Numbered from the stretch's first letter, positions 20,033 through 31,174 are shown. The stretch: DNA of 62,000 bases from Adiantum capillus-veneris (GCA_014529385.2 CM043947.1:127936891-127998890), one strand, 5' to 3'. Program-made: numbers and translations. Notes: generated by a model from the sequence alone, not told the origin.

Positions 20033-22646
20033 TCAGAGTCTATGATAAGAATAATACCAAAGAAAAAAGTAAAGTGTGTCACCTTCTTCAGGTAACTCAT
20101 AAAACCTAAGCATGGCTTCTTGAAGCCTTCTAAGATCCACGAAAATATTGTTCCACATTGTGTAAGGAAAGCCCTTCTCCGAAGGTCTTATGGGTTGTTT
20201 CTTACCTTTTCCCCTTGTCTTTGTTGCGCACGAAGCATAATGGGAAGTTGGCATTGTGTCCTCAATGTGTAGGTATGTCCCAATGCGGGAGAACACATCT
20301 TCATTTGTGGCCTTCTTTGTGAGCTTCACCTCGTGAGGAACGGAAAATAGGTTTTTCACAATGCCATGTTCTTTGAGGGCATCCTTTAGGAGTTGGAAAA
20401 TAGCCTGATAGGCTTTGGTGCTGATTCCAGCCTCATCACAAGCTTGTTGAACGTCATCATCACTAACCACATTTCTTAATTTACACATAAGGTCCTTGGT
20501 GACTACATCCTTAATGTGCTTACCTCCAGGTGATTGTAAGATAGAAATCACGTCCTGGGTATTGAGACAGTTGGTGAGAAGGTTGACTCGATCATCTTGG
20601 CTTGATCCACCGCATGCCTCCTGGATGAAGTTTCTAGCAACAAATAAACATAAATGTTAGAAAATAGTGTGAAGTAAGAATGCATCATGCAAGTAAAGAC
20701 CAAATCACCTTGTGGCTGTAACTCGTCATTTGCGTGCTCCTGTGCAAGAGTTTCAATGGATGAATACGTGTGTTTGCGTTCCCTTGCACCAAGGGGTGTT
20801 TCTTTCAAGTATGTGATGGTGTTGGTAAGCTTTTGGATGTGGGAATCCTTTTCTTGCATTTGTTGTTCAAGAGTTTTAACTACCCTCTCGGAAGAGGCAA
20901 CACTCTCTTGTAATGCCGTCGTCTTGAGGTGAAGAGCTTGACATTCATGCATCCACATATGCAAAGAAGCACCTGCACCCATACACAACCTCTTGCAATA
21001 GCCTAACAAGCCTGCTTCTCCCCTCCCAAGAAATAGAAGAAATGTGGAAAGGCTATTAACACTAGAATGGTAACACGACACTTTTATGCCCTTGGACACT
21101 TTTGTGTCCTGTTAAGTGACCATTTTGCTTGAATTATTTGAAGAGTATGAAAATGAATTTCTAGGTTCTATATATCCACAAATTTGCCTTATGAGTTGAA
21201 AAAAACTTAGCACTTTTTTTTGAGTATCGATCTCACCATTAATCTTACTCTTGCACAACATTTTTGAACCTAAACTGTGTGAAAAAACGGGCTTGTTTTT
21301 GGCCTTTTTTCAATTTTTGGCAACTATACCACTCTAAACGTCATGTTTGTGAGGTTTAGATGGCTAGAGGTTAGGCCTTCATAGTTCTCAACAAGTTTTG
21401 AGGGTTGTAGAGAGAGCTAAGTGTTAAAATTGAAAGTTATGACCAATTTATAAGAGTTGCATAATCCTGTTTTTTGGCCAAAATTAGCACTTTTATGATT
21501 TTTTTGGTGGCTTTCTTGATATCCAAATTCAATTTTGATTGTGTAAGTGTAATGTAGAACATAAAGCTAATCTTCCTGGAGTTTGGGGGACCTAATATGC
21601 TATATAGCATAGTATATGATGATGGTTGAGTTTTTTGATTGCTGAAGAATACGATACATTTTAGAGTAGCAAGTATAAATTTCTCAATATTGCTAGTTTC
21701 TTAGGCCAATTTTGTGTATTTTGTAGGTAGTAACCATATCTAATCATAGACTACAAATTTGGCTAGATATTGAGTAGTTTTTATGGGTTTCTAGAGGTCA
21801 TAATGCTAAACCCAGTTTTTTCATGTTTGCTGTATTTAGCACTTTATCATTGCCCCCAAGGTTCCAATTGTAAGAGATCCATTATTCTTTTGACATGCTC
21901 CATGGCTCCTTTTGAATCCAAAGGCCCAAAGGAAACTAAGAAAACATGTATATAGTATGTGTATTGAGCTTGACTATAGAAACTTTGATGATAGGTCCGC
22001 AGAATGGCAAAAATGCAACTTTTTTGTACCTATTTTTTTTTACCAAAAAACCATTAGTGAGGTAAAAGCAACCATATGTTTTGGTCACCAACCCATTGAA
22101 GTTAACGGGGCATTTTATCTCATGTCCTACAAAAACCCCTAGTCTTATTTATATGCAATCAACCATAAGAAATTATTGTTTTGGACAAAATGCACTGGTC
22201 CATCAACTTTGGAGGCTTGTAGTGACCAAGGGATGAGAAAAATTACAAGTTTCTCATTTTTTCCATATATAGTAGTTATTGAACTATAAGCTCATGAAAG
22301 GATTTTTCAAAATGAGTGGATCTACTATGGTTTTGGAATTTTTTCCAAAACCCTTAAAGGACACTTTTATGTCCTGTTAGGTTACCATTCTAGTGTTAAA
22401 CGGTGGATGGAAGCGGCTTATAGGATCGTAAGGGTATAAATGGCCATCCACCCAAATGTCAACATTGGTCTCACAAGCGGTGCGACATTCTTGTGATGAC
22501 CTTTGATCACCCTCACTAGCGGTCTTCGGTGCAAATTCCGTGGGTAAGCGAATATGTATGCTTTTGGTGTGCGGAGTACATGGTGGTGGAAGCAAACCAT
22601 TTGTGATGTCCGTGAGCACCATGAAAGCTGTTGCGTGAGGAAGCAA
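20033..22646 (-). pseudogene. Gene C 5' exons, split by TTAA element B
   Basis: The minus-strand frame from 22646 reads TNGLLPPPCTPHTKS and ECRTACETNVDIW up to HPPFN at about 22400. After the TTAA element (22395-21060) it continues in phase with SLSTFLLFLGRGEAGLL and a coiled coil (LQESVASSERVVKTLEQQM, IQKLTNTITYLKE), then an intron (donor GTGATTTGG at about 20708, acceptor TTGCTAG at about 20633). The next exon (20632-20085) reads DVVTKDLMCKLRNVVSDDD, AISTKAYQAIFQLLKDAL-like text and FPYTMWNNIFVDLRRLQ. The function is unknown. A coiled-coil N-part upstream of a possible catalytic core would suit oligomerisation. Bases 22650-22800 are a purine-rich low-complexity leader. Confidence 0.5.
21060..22395 (+). 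mobile_element. 1336-bp TTAA-flanked TIR element, copy B
   Basis: It starts CACTAGAATGGTAAC and ends GTTACCATTCTAGTG (perfect 15-bp TIR), with TTAA at 21056-21059 and 22396-22399. Its length equals that of copy A (8185-9520), and the interior is similar throughout, with long shared blocks such as CTAAACTGTGTGAAAAAACG. Skipping it and one TTAA restores the minus-strand frame of gene C. The frame at 21912-22142 resembles the short frame in copy A, but the changes show no coding bias by eye and no domain is recognisable. It is non-autonomous. Confidence 0.87.
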
Positions 22647-22805
22647 ATGATGAAAAGATAAAGGGGAAAGGGTAGAGAGGTTGAGGAAGATGGGAGGAGA
22701 GAAGGAGGGAGGGGGGGGGGGAGGGAGAGATTGGGGAGGAGGAGGAAGGTAGGGGCAGGGAGGGAGACGGAGGAAGGAAGGAGGAGGGAGGAGGAGGAGA
22801 GAACA

Positions 22806-23220
22806 AAATGTTTATTACTTTTTGGGGGAAAAGATTTTTGAAAAAATGGACTTTCTAAGCTTGTGGGTTAAAAAATGGGTCAAAAAATGACTTTTGGATA
22901 TGTATATATGTTGGGAGGGATTTTTAAGTAAAAAACAAGTAAAAATGAAATTTTTTTTTAAAAGTCAATTTTTGACTCTTTGTAACCCACGTTTTTGCTG
23001 ATGTGGACACACCCCTATGCTTCCTTCGCTTTAAAAAAAGCTAGAGAGATAAAGTAACCCTTTAGGTCCACATCTTACATTTGTCTACAAAAAAGGCTAG
23101 AAAAGCCTACTCAAAACTACCTTCTTCAATGCCCTTGCCCCCTAAATGCCACACAACATTAATCTTAATCCATAAAAATTAGGATTCCTTACAAGGCCCA
23201 TGCAAGGTTCATATTTCTCC
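22806..23220. other. Right subterminal region of the 9.8-kb element
   Basis: This stretch is non-coding. It is rich in A/T runs near 22800-22980, carries weak similarity to the left subterminal region in inverted orientation (GGATTAA followed by TTAAT), and ends in the right TIR at 23206-23220. Confidence 0.5.
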
Positions 23221-23222
23221 TA

Positions 23223-24008
23223 ATGGATAGTCCAAGTGCAGGGCACCCGGGTATTAGAAAGACTTATGCTCTCGTATGACGATAGTTTTACTGGTTAGGT
23301 TTACATGGCTTTGTTCAAGCTTATGTCTTGCATTGCCAAAAATGTCAAGTTAACAAAGCAGAGCGCCTGAAAGCAAGTGGACTCTTACATCCTTTGGAGA
23401 TTCTCAATGGAAAATGGGAAAGTTTCTCTATGGACTTTATTGTGGGTTTACCAACTTCTGTACGAGGTCATGACTCGGTATGGGTGGTCGTAGACCGGTT
23501 GACTAAAATATGTAAGTTTATTCCAACCAAATCAACGGTTAAGACTCCAGAACTAGCCAAGTTACTGGTGGACAATCTATGCAAGCTGTATAGTTTTCCA
23601 AGTAACATTGTCAGTGATCGTGATTCCAAGTTTAACAGTCACTTTTGGAGGGCTGTGTTCAAACGATTGGGTACACAACTAAACCTCAGTACAGCTGATT
23701 ATCCAGAAACAGATGGTCAGACTGAACAAGTTAACCAAGTACTAGAGGATATGTTAAGAGCATACATTAGCAAAAAACAGTCAGACTGGGAAGAATGCTT
23801 ACCTATTCTCGAGTTTTCCTACAATAGTGCTAAGCATGTCACAACTGGATTTAGTCCTTGCCTGCTCATGTATGGGTTTCAACCTAGGTCACCTGTTACG
23901 ATGGGGTTGGCAACTGAAAAGCAAGGATTTTCTCCAAGACCACATGGATATGCTGAAACTCGCTCATCAGAATGTCCGACAAGCGCAGGATCGGTATAAG
24001 AAGTACGC
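23223..24008 (+). pseudogene. G1 integrase core
   Basis: The zinc-binding region resumes with SAGHPGIRKTYAL and CQKCQVNKAERLK. The core shows Asp in SFSMDFIVGLP, Asp in IVSDRDSKFNSHFW and Glu in TDGQTEQVNQVLE, a full DDE set. A conserved downstream region follows (DWEECLPILEFSYNSAKH, GFSPCLLMYGF). A frameshift near 23915 moves the reading to FLQDHMDMLKLAHQN and AQDRYKKYA, where the minus-strand LTR element starts at 24009. The sequence resumes at 30428-30432 with the duplicated ACGC and ADEKR. Confidence 0.9.
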
Positions 24009-26032
24009 TGTCGAGAAATTTGCGGTCTTGCCAGGAAAGCACCGAGCTTATGGTTGTGAGAGTTTGTGAGAGAACTCAACAAAAACTATATGAAGGAGTT
24101 AAACCATAGATTCCATGAAGACTAGGGTTTGGAAAGAAGTGCAATCAAAGAAGACCCACTCTTTCTCTCTTGCACTCACAGACACAAATAAAGAACACCA
24201 AAGAGAATGTCAAAAACAACACAATGATAAAAACATCAAGGCTATGGTCATATCGTATCATGGGTAATATGAAAGGGTTAATAGATGAGTTAATGGCATT
24301 GAATCTTGGCTGACCAAATAGGCTACGAATTGTTCTTTGGAATTGTAGTTTTGTGCTTACCATAATATATATATTTTGTCTAGTGATTGGGATTAATTGT
24401 GTGTACAAATCCTCTTGGGTCATAGCAAGATAACCACTCTTATGTCAAAAGAAAAGTTATAGTCTATGAGAGGTAGTATGATGGGATCCGATGATAGAAG
24501 TATTTCATTGAGCCTTTCTGGCCCAAAGAGAAACACTATAGGTTGTTGACAGTGTATTTTACGGCTAATCCATACGTTAATTCTAATACATTGTACAGAG
24601 TGAAAGCGATAGAAATTATCATCATGTGGATTATTCATCATAACTATAGTACGTGTAAAATGTAGATATGAGAGAAGAGAAGGGAAGACAAGAGAAGAGA
24701 GTTTCCCTCCCAACCCCTATTCTTGCCTGTAGGCAATAAAGATACTGCGGGGAGAGATGTACCTGTAGCAAGGAGAACCTAAAATTTGTAGAGAGGATGA
24801 ACTACTAAGAGTGAGAGAAATAGATTTGGTTAAGGAGATGATATTAGATATATATATATGTTGGATTAGAGATGAAAAAGAAAACAACAAGAAATCAAGA
24901 AAAAATCAATGTAGAACACATCTTACTTGACAAACCCTTTGGCACCATTATTGATGGAGAGAGAAGAAGAGGGGAGAACTCCACTTTGATTGATACGCCG
25001 AGAAGACCTTCTTTGATTAGAGTTGATCTTACAAGGTTAGCTTGTTGCAATAATGGCTAGTCTTCTTCTAGGAGAAAGTGTAGGCTTGGGCTTATGTTAA
25101 TGGCTAAGTACAATTTGGCATTTCTACTCACTCCCTCATGAATTCCTCTCATCCATGGCTTGAATGCTTGAGTCGTTTTTCAAGGAAGAAAAGGTCTCTT
25201 TTATAGGTGAAGGGAATCCCCAAGGGTTTACACAAGAAGAGAGGAGCCAGTGTGAACAGAAATTGGAAAAGTTGAAAATGAGTTGTCCCTGCATGATGTG
25301 GGCAGACTGGGATCCAGTATTTTGATCATATCTCCTCAACCCTGGCTCCAAATAAAAAAGTAAAAATATGGACAAAAAATTTAGCTCATTAGCTACGACT
25401 TTCATTTTAAAATTGTTTTCCAATTCGGATTGAAACCTTGTGTAAAAGAATCATTAAAATAGGGTCCATTTCTACCAGCAAAAGTTTTCCTGTGGTCCCC
25501 TTAGCCTAGACTTTCATTTGATTCCAAAGGACACCTCATGCCATATGAAAGCATGACATTTCTCCAAGAGAAAGTTTTGTAATCATGCTTATAATAATGC
25601 ATTAAAATAAGTGTATCTTTGAAATCATGCCACCTAGTGTCCCACTAGGATTTGATTCCCTCCTAGCAGCTATTTAAAAAGAAATATAAGAAAAATATGA
25701 AAAATACATAGAATATATATATATATTGGATTTTACCCTAGATATAGGATCTAGCTAGGGTGTGAGATGATAATGAGATAGTAGAAATAAATAATCAATG
25801 CTTTTTGCCCCAAGTTAAAGAGGCGGAGCTATTGATGCTTTTTCCATAGTATTTTCTGATGGTAAAGTAAGAAGAGGTTACCCTTGAGAAAAATAATAGG
25901 ATGAGATAGAAAGCATATTATTATACTTAAATATGCATATGTAAATTATAAAAAATATAACTATGTATCTAAAAAGTTACAAGATAACTCTTGTAAGATG
26001 CGTTCCCACTATGTACGTGTCAGAGCACGACA
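24009..26032 (-). repeat. 3' LTR of the pol-less element
   Basis: On the minus strand it starts TGTCGTGCTCTGACACG and ends TTTCTCGACA. It is collinear with 28425-30427 with scattered substitutions and small indels, for example extra bases near 25530 and 25725. The short minus frames 24145-24423 and 24420-24713 are LTR sequence and not genes. Confidence 0.9.
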
Positions 26033-28375
26033 TCCACCCCCTCTAAATCTGCACATCCTCTGGCATGTGCCAACCTCATGGTAACTTGTGAAAGCAATTG
26101 TATCCCCTGTCATCCCATGACCTCCTTCAGGATCATATGGGTAACTCAAAAACTTATATTGTACTAAGCATTGAGATTCTCCACATATTTTAATTCCTGT
26201 CGGATCAGAAGGAATTGTTATATACATCTGTCTCCAAAACATCTGTAACAAATCTCCATTATGCGCAAAATCTTCATGACGTAGAGACATAAGTTCCTCA
26301 TCCTCCTCTTCAAAAAACACTTCCAGGCTTCCTGTAATATACTTGAAAGATTTTTGAAACTACACTTCAACCTTCTCACCAACCTCTAAATCCATATGTA
26401 CCTCTTTCGCATAGAAGTCTGAATCTGCATCTTCATTCTCAAAAGAATCCTCTAGATAGCCTTTCTCAACATCGAGAGAAACCTCATAAATATGCATGGT
26501 AAACCTCTCATCAATTCTCTCACCTTTTACCAAATACCTCTCCAGATTTACATCATAAAACTTTGCATACCTCTCAAATATGGTGTCTAATTCCCTTTCC
26601 AAATCATCCTGGTAGGTATGCTCCCGGTCACTTGTAACCGACTGCTCAAAAACCTCCTTGGAGTTAGTCTCTGACACAATATCCTCACCCCTTCTTCCTT
26701 TTTGACCCATTGCTAAATTATCTTCAACTGAATCATGTCTCCACTCATCTAGAGAGAACCCTTCTTCATTACATGACTCTGGTGTCAGCATAGAGCTAGC
26801 ATCCTCTTCTTGCTTCAAGGCATCACCATGTATACCCTTCCTATCCATAGCAGATAGATGCTCACAAACCTGCTTGCAATTTATACCTTGTGACACAAGA
26901 CCTAAATCCCTTTTATGCCTCAGATATTGTTTGCATACCTGCAGGCAACCGAAATTCTTAGAACCCTGTATAGTAGGCACTTTATGGCAAGCATCTTTAT
27001 TTGCATCTTCACACAGATAAGAAATATCACCTCAATCACATACCATATCCGAAGAGGTTTCTTGCTCTTCTACTCTATCCTCTGATGTCACTTCAACCTG
27101 TATAGCATAACCAAACACTTCTCTATCTTTGATTTGTGAATCTTGAAGATTCATAGCTTCATTCGCAGAACCCCAATCCTCATGTAGAGAATCTGCATCT
27201 GTCATTCCTTCCTCTACCATGGAATTGTGAAAGCTTGCTGCATCTAGCTCTAAATAAGGCACAATTTCATGAGTCATCTGCATCACATCTACTACCCCAT
27301 ATATACAAGACATACATATTACTCTGTCAATGCACTCCTCTTCTTCCACCTCGTCTAGCTGAGGTACTTCACAATCCGCAATGCTACTAGTAGAGCTATA
27401 CTCACAAAGGAAGAGATTTTCAGTCACCCCCTCTAAATTAGCACTTTCGTAGCTAGGCATATCCATTTGGGTAGTACCACATGCATCAAAATCGCATAGG
27501 AAAGCATTGATAATGGCTTCTTCATCCTGGTATATGTCTTCAATATAGGCATCCGGCTCTTCTAAACTTGGTAAAAGCTCCTGGATCTGCTCAAAAGTAG
27601 ATTGTAGCACATCACTAATATAGACGTCTTCCACCTGTTTTCCCTTCACATCCTCTGTCAAAACCATAGCATCCTCATCCTTGTATATACACTCATGTGC
27701 ATCTTCAAACGAATCAAAAGGAGCGTCCAAATCATCTATCATAGCCGATGAGTTTGCATCATCCTCTAAGTCGCTTTGAGCCATTTTAGGCACTTGGATA
27801 GCATCATGAGAGTCATTATCTTGAGATACGAAGGTTACAAGACCCAAGCGTTCATAGATAGCTTCCACTATGTCTGCTTCATCTGCATACAATAAATTTG
27901 CATCTTGCAAAAGATGTGCATCTATTACTGCTTCTAAATTATCCTGTATGGATGTGTTGACACTTGCATGGCTTACAGGAGACACCAACTCTAGCTGGTT
28001 ACATCCACTTCCACTCTGCTCCATCTCTTGGTCTTGATGTTCCAAGCATACCTGTGTTATAGCTGTAGAAAACTCACCCCAGTTGCTTGCATATACACTT
28101 GCATAGTCTTGAACTTGGTGCTTGAAATCATCACTCACAAGTTCAACAAATGCTGCAATCATCTGAGCTTCTGGAATTTCTTGAAGCCTCATCTCTGTCA
28201 CATAGCACTCAAGATATCCTTCTGGATCATAGCCTTTGAATATATTAAGCTCATTATATACGGATTGCCTAGCGCTTTCAATCGCTTTTTGAATCCGGTC
28301 TTCTTCTTCAAGCCATTTGCATCTGTTTGCAAGCTCTTTCATTTCAGCATATAGCTGCTCCACTTTTCTAGCCAT
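26009..28375 (-). pseudogene. Gag-like protein with acidic tail, two in-frame stops
   Basis: A single minus-strand frame runs from the ATG at 28375 to 26009, about 788 codons, broken only by TGA (27032-27034) and TAG (26360-26362). The N-part (MARKVEQLYAEMKELANRC, IFKGYDPEGYLECYVTEM, FVELVSDDFKHQVQ) has the helical pattern of retrotransposon Gag. The remainder is extremely acidic with repeated Asp/Glu-Ala-Tyr/Ile units (DADIVEAIYERLG-like, PDAYIEDIYQDEEAI). I see no zinc knuckle. It ends 24 nt inside the 3' LTR. The start lies about 25 bp from the primer-binding site, so there is almost no leader. Function beyond Gag is unknown. Confidence 0.7.
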
Positions 28376-28401
28376 CTTTATGTACTCTCACCCTGGCTTG
28401 T

Positions 28402-28418
28402 TCACGTCGGGTTCACCA
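28402..28418 (-). other. Primer-binding site of the pol-less element
   Basis: On the minus strand TGGTGAACCCGACG starts six bases after the LTR end (CA). The following AACAAGCCAGGGTGAG is also shared with G2 after its own primer-binding site, so the similarity extends beyond the tRNA match. Confidence 0.6.
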
Positions 28419-28424
28419 AAAATA

Positions 28425-30427
28425 TGTCGACAAATTTGCGGTCTTGCCAAGAAAGCACCGGGCTTATGGCTGTGAGAGTTTGTGAGAGAACTCAACAAAA
28501 ACTATATGAAGGAGTTAAACCATAGATGCCATGAAGACTAGGGTTTGGAAAGAAGTGCAATCAAAGAAGACCCACTCTTTCTCTCTTGCACTCACAGACA
28601 CAAAGAAAGAACACGAAAGAGAATGTCAAAAACAACACAATGATAAAAACATCAAGGCTATGGTCATATCGTATCATGGGTAATATGAAAGGGTTAATAG
28701 ATGACTTAATGGCATTCAATCTTGGCTGACCAAATAGGCTACGAATTGTTCTTTGGAATTGTAGTTTTGTGCTTACCATAATATATATATTTTTGCTAGT
28801 GATTGGGATTAATTGTGTGTACAAATCCTCTTGGTTCATAGCAAGATAACCACGCTTACGTCAAAAGAAAAGTTATAGTCTATGAGAGGTAGTATGATGG
28901 GATCCGGTGATAGAAGTATTTCATTGAGCCTTTCTGGGCCAAAGAGAAACACTATACGTTGTTGACAGTTTATTTTATGGCTAAGCCATACATTAATTCT
29001 AATAGATTGTACAGAGTGAAAGCGATAGAAATTATCATCATGTGGATTATTCATCTAGGATAACTATAGTATGTGTAAAATGTAGATATGAGAGAAGAGA
29101 AAGGAAGAGAAGAGAAGAGAGTTTCCCTCCCAAGCCTTATTCTTGCCCGTAGGCAATAAGGATACTGCGGGGAGAGATATACTTGTAGCAAGGAGAACCT
29201 AAAATTTGTAGAGAGGATGAATTACTAAGAGTGAGAGAAATAGATTTGGTTAAGGAGATGATATTAGATATATAGATATATATATATGTTGGATTAGAGA
29301 TGAAAAAGAAAACAATAAGAAATCAAGAAAAAATCAATGTATAACACATCTTACTTGACAAACCCTTTGGCACCATTATTGATGGAGAGAGAAGAAGAGG
29401 GGAGAACTCCACTTTGATTGATAAGCGAAGTGCAACACCTTATTTGATTAGAGTTGATCTTCCAAGGTTAGCTTGTTGCAAGAATGTTTAGTCTTCTTCT
29501 AGGAGAAAGTGTAGGCTTGGGATTATGTTAATGGCTAAGTACAATTTGGTATTTCTACTCACTCCCTCATGAATTCCTCTCATCCATGGCTTGAATGCTT
29601 GAGTCATTTTTCAAGGAAGAAAAGGTCCCCTTTTATAGGTGAAGGGAACCGCCAAGGGTTTACACAAGAAGAGAGGAGCCAGTGTGAACAGACATTAGAA
29701 AAGTTGGAAATGAGTTGTCCCTGCATGATGTGGGCAGACTGGGGTCCAGTATTTTGATCATATCTCCTCAACCCTGGCTCCAAATAAAAAAGTAAAAATA
29801 TGGACATAAAATTCAGCTCATTAGCTACGATTTTCATTTTAAAATCGTTTTCCAATTCGGATTGGAACCTTGTGTAAAAGAATCATCAAAATAGGGTCCG
29901 TTTCTGCCAGCAAAAGTCTTCCTGTGGTCCCCTTAGCCTAGACTTTCATTTGATTCCAAAGGACACCTCATGAAAGCATGACATTTCTCCTGGACAAAGT
30001 TTTGTAATCATGCTTGCAATAATGCATTAAAATAAGTGTATCTTTGAAATCATGCCACCTAGTGTCCCACTAGGATTTGATTCCCTCCTAGCAGCTATTT
30101 AAAAAGAAATATAAGAAAAATATGAAAAATACATAGAATATATATATAGGATCTAGCTAGGGTACGAGATGGTAATGAGATAGTAGAAATAAAGAATCAA
30201 TGCTTTTTTCCCCAAGTTAAAGAGGTGGAACTATTGATGCTTTTCCCATAGTATTTCTGATGGTAAAGTAAGAATAGGTTACCCTTAAGAAAAATAATAG
30301 GATGAGATAGAAAGCATATTATTATACTTAAATATGCATATTATAAAAAATATAACTATGTATCTAAAAAGTTACAAGATAACTTTTGTAGGATGTGTTC
30401 CCACTATGTACATGTCATAGCACGACA
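28425..30427 (-). repeat. 5' LTR of the pol-less element
   Basis: On the plus strand it begins TGTCGACAAATTTGCGG and ends AGCACGACA, matching the other LTR across its length. Since the element is on the minus strand, this is the promoter-bearing LTR. Confidence 0.9.
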
Positions 30428-30431
30428 ACGC

Positions 30432-30911
30432 TGATGAGAAACGTTGCAAGTTACCTTCGAGGAAGGGGAGGAAGTATTTTTATGTGTGCCAGAACATTCA
30501 GAAAGTCTAAAAAGTGGGCCAACACCTAGATTATCTCAAGGATATTGTGGGCCTTTCAAAATACTCAAGCGAGTAGGTGATCGTGCCTACAAATTATTGC
30601 TACCAACACATTCTCTTATTCATCTGGTGTTTCATGTAAGCCGTTTACGTAAGCGGTTACATGGGGACGACAATGTCATTGACCAACAGATTTTGGTTGA
30701 TTTCGTTGAACCTCCTACCTTACCGCATTACCCTGAATGTATTCTCGACTATCATGAGTTACATACGTGTCATCATGTACGTCAACAAGCCTTAATCAAG
30801 TGGAAAGATCAACCTTAGGAAGGTGCCACTTGGGAAAACATTAGTGTTCTTAAGAAGAAGTTCTCAACTTTTGTTTTCGAGGACGAAAACTCTTCTTTAA
30901 GGGGGGAGTAA
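30432..30911 (+). pseudogene. G1 integrase C-terminus and chromodomain-like end
   Basis: After the insertion the frame shifts by one and reads VTFEEGEEVFLCVPEHS, LSQGYCGPFKILKRVGDRAYKL and LIHLVFHVSRLRKRL, the typical integrase C-terminal module. It is followed by HHVRQQALIKWKDQP, a stop, then GATWENISVLKKKF, which is the pattern of a chromodomain (aromatic residues around a WK..P..TWE core). Chromodomains guide insertion to marked chromatin. The coding region ends just before the polypurine tract (AAGGGGGGAGTAA). Confidence 0.88.
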
Positions 30912-31043
30912 TGTCAGGACAACGGCAAGGCCGGGCTAGGCAGTGTGGAAAGGGAGTCCAACTAGGAAAAAGGGCTAGGAGCCATGCTATATAGTGGGTG
31001 GTTGGGAGGTGGACTCCTAAGTTCTAGTTCCCCTTGTCTGACA
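30912..31043 (+). repeat. G1 3' LTR, possibly only 132 bp
   Basis: TGTCAGGACAAC starts directly after the polypurine tract, as an LTR should. The first mirrored end, CTGACA, comes at 31038-31043, giving a very short LTR with a TATATAG in the middle. The partner LTR is outside the window, so the right boundary is a guess. Confidence 0.5.
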
Positions 31044-31112
31044 TCCCTCTTAGGTACCATGTCTTAAGTTCAAGAAATTTGAGGTCTCTTGATGTGTTCC
31101 TTTAGCATTAAA

Positions 31113-31113
<1 letters not shown>

Positions 31114-31172
<59 letters not shown>
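31114..31172. repeat. (CT)n microsatellite
   Basis: About 29 uninterrupted CT units downstream of the G1 LTR. The surrounding 31044-31261 holds no gene. Confidence 0.98.

Positions 31173-31174
<2 letters not shown>

Larger units (their letters stand above)
13399..23220. mobile_element. 9.8-kb TA-flanked TIR DNA element, unassigned
   Basis: The left end GGAAAAATATGAACC and the right end GGTTCATATTTCTCC form a TIR matching at 14 of 15 positions, with weaker similarity beyond. TA flanks both ends (13397-13398 and 23221-23222). With the element and one TA skipped, G1 integrase reads straight through (CHAL into MDSPSAGHPG), which proves the boundaries. Inside are plus-strand genes (14113-17050) and a minus-strand gene set (22646-17369), convergent on a palindrome at 17028-17196. 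A TA duplication is known for Tc1/mariner, but size, ends and content do not fit that group as I know it. Confidence 0.82.
24009..30427 (-). mobile_element. Pol-less LTR retrotransposon with a Gag-like ORF
   Basis: Two LTRs (24009-26032, 28425-30427; each about 2 kb, near identical, TG...CA) enclose only 2.4 kb. ACGC at 24005-24008 and 30428-30431 is the target duplication. The ends could be read as up to 6 bp because ACGCTG abuts both sides. On the minus strand the candidate primer-binding site TGGTGAACCCGACG lies next to the 28425 LTR, and the polypurine tract TTTAGAGGGGGTGGA lies next to the 26032 LTR. No protease, RT, RNase H or integrase is present. This is the layout of terminal-repeat elements with a Gag gene only. 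It needs enzymes from another element. Confidence 0.9.
1..31043 (+). mobile_element. Ty3/Gypsy chromovirus G1, in four pieces
   Basis: One Gypsy element can be followed through the first half of the window in four pieces: 1-2106 (gag, protease, first part of RT), 12585-13398 (end of RT, RNase H, start of integrase), 23223-24008 (integrase core) and 30432-30911 (integrase C-terminus, chromodomain), then a polypurine tract and a 3' LTR start. The order and strand of the pieces match a single gag-pol. The 5' LTR lies left of the window. Three other elements were inserted into it, and each piece carries frameshifts or stops, so it is an old dead copy. The chromodomain-like C-terminus places it with chromoviruses (family knowledge). 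Confidence 0.88.

Noticed and set aside
24145-24713. Two minus-strand frames of about 95 codons repeated at 28561-29054
   Set aside because: Both pairs are the same LTR sequence. Their recurrence reflects the LTRs, not a gene family.
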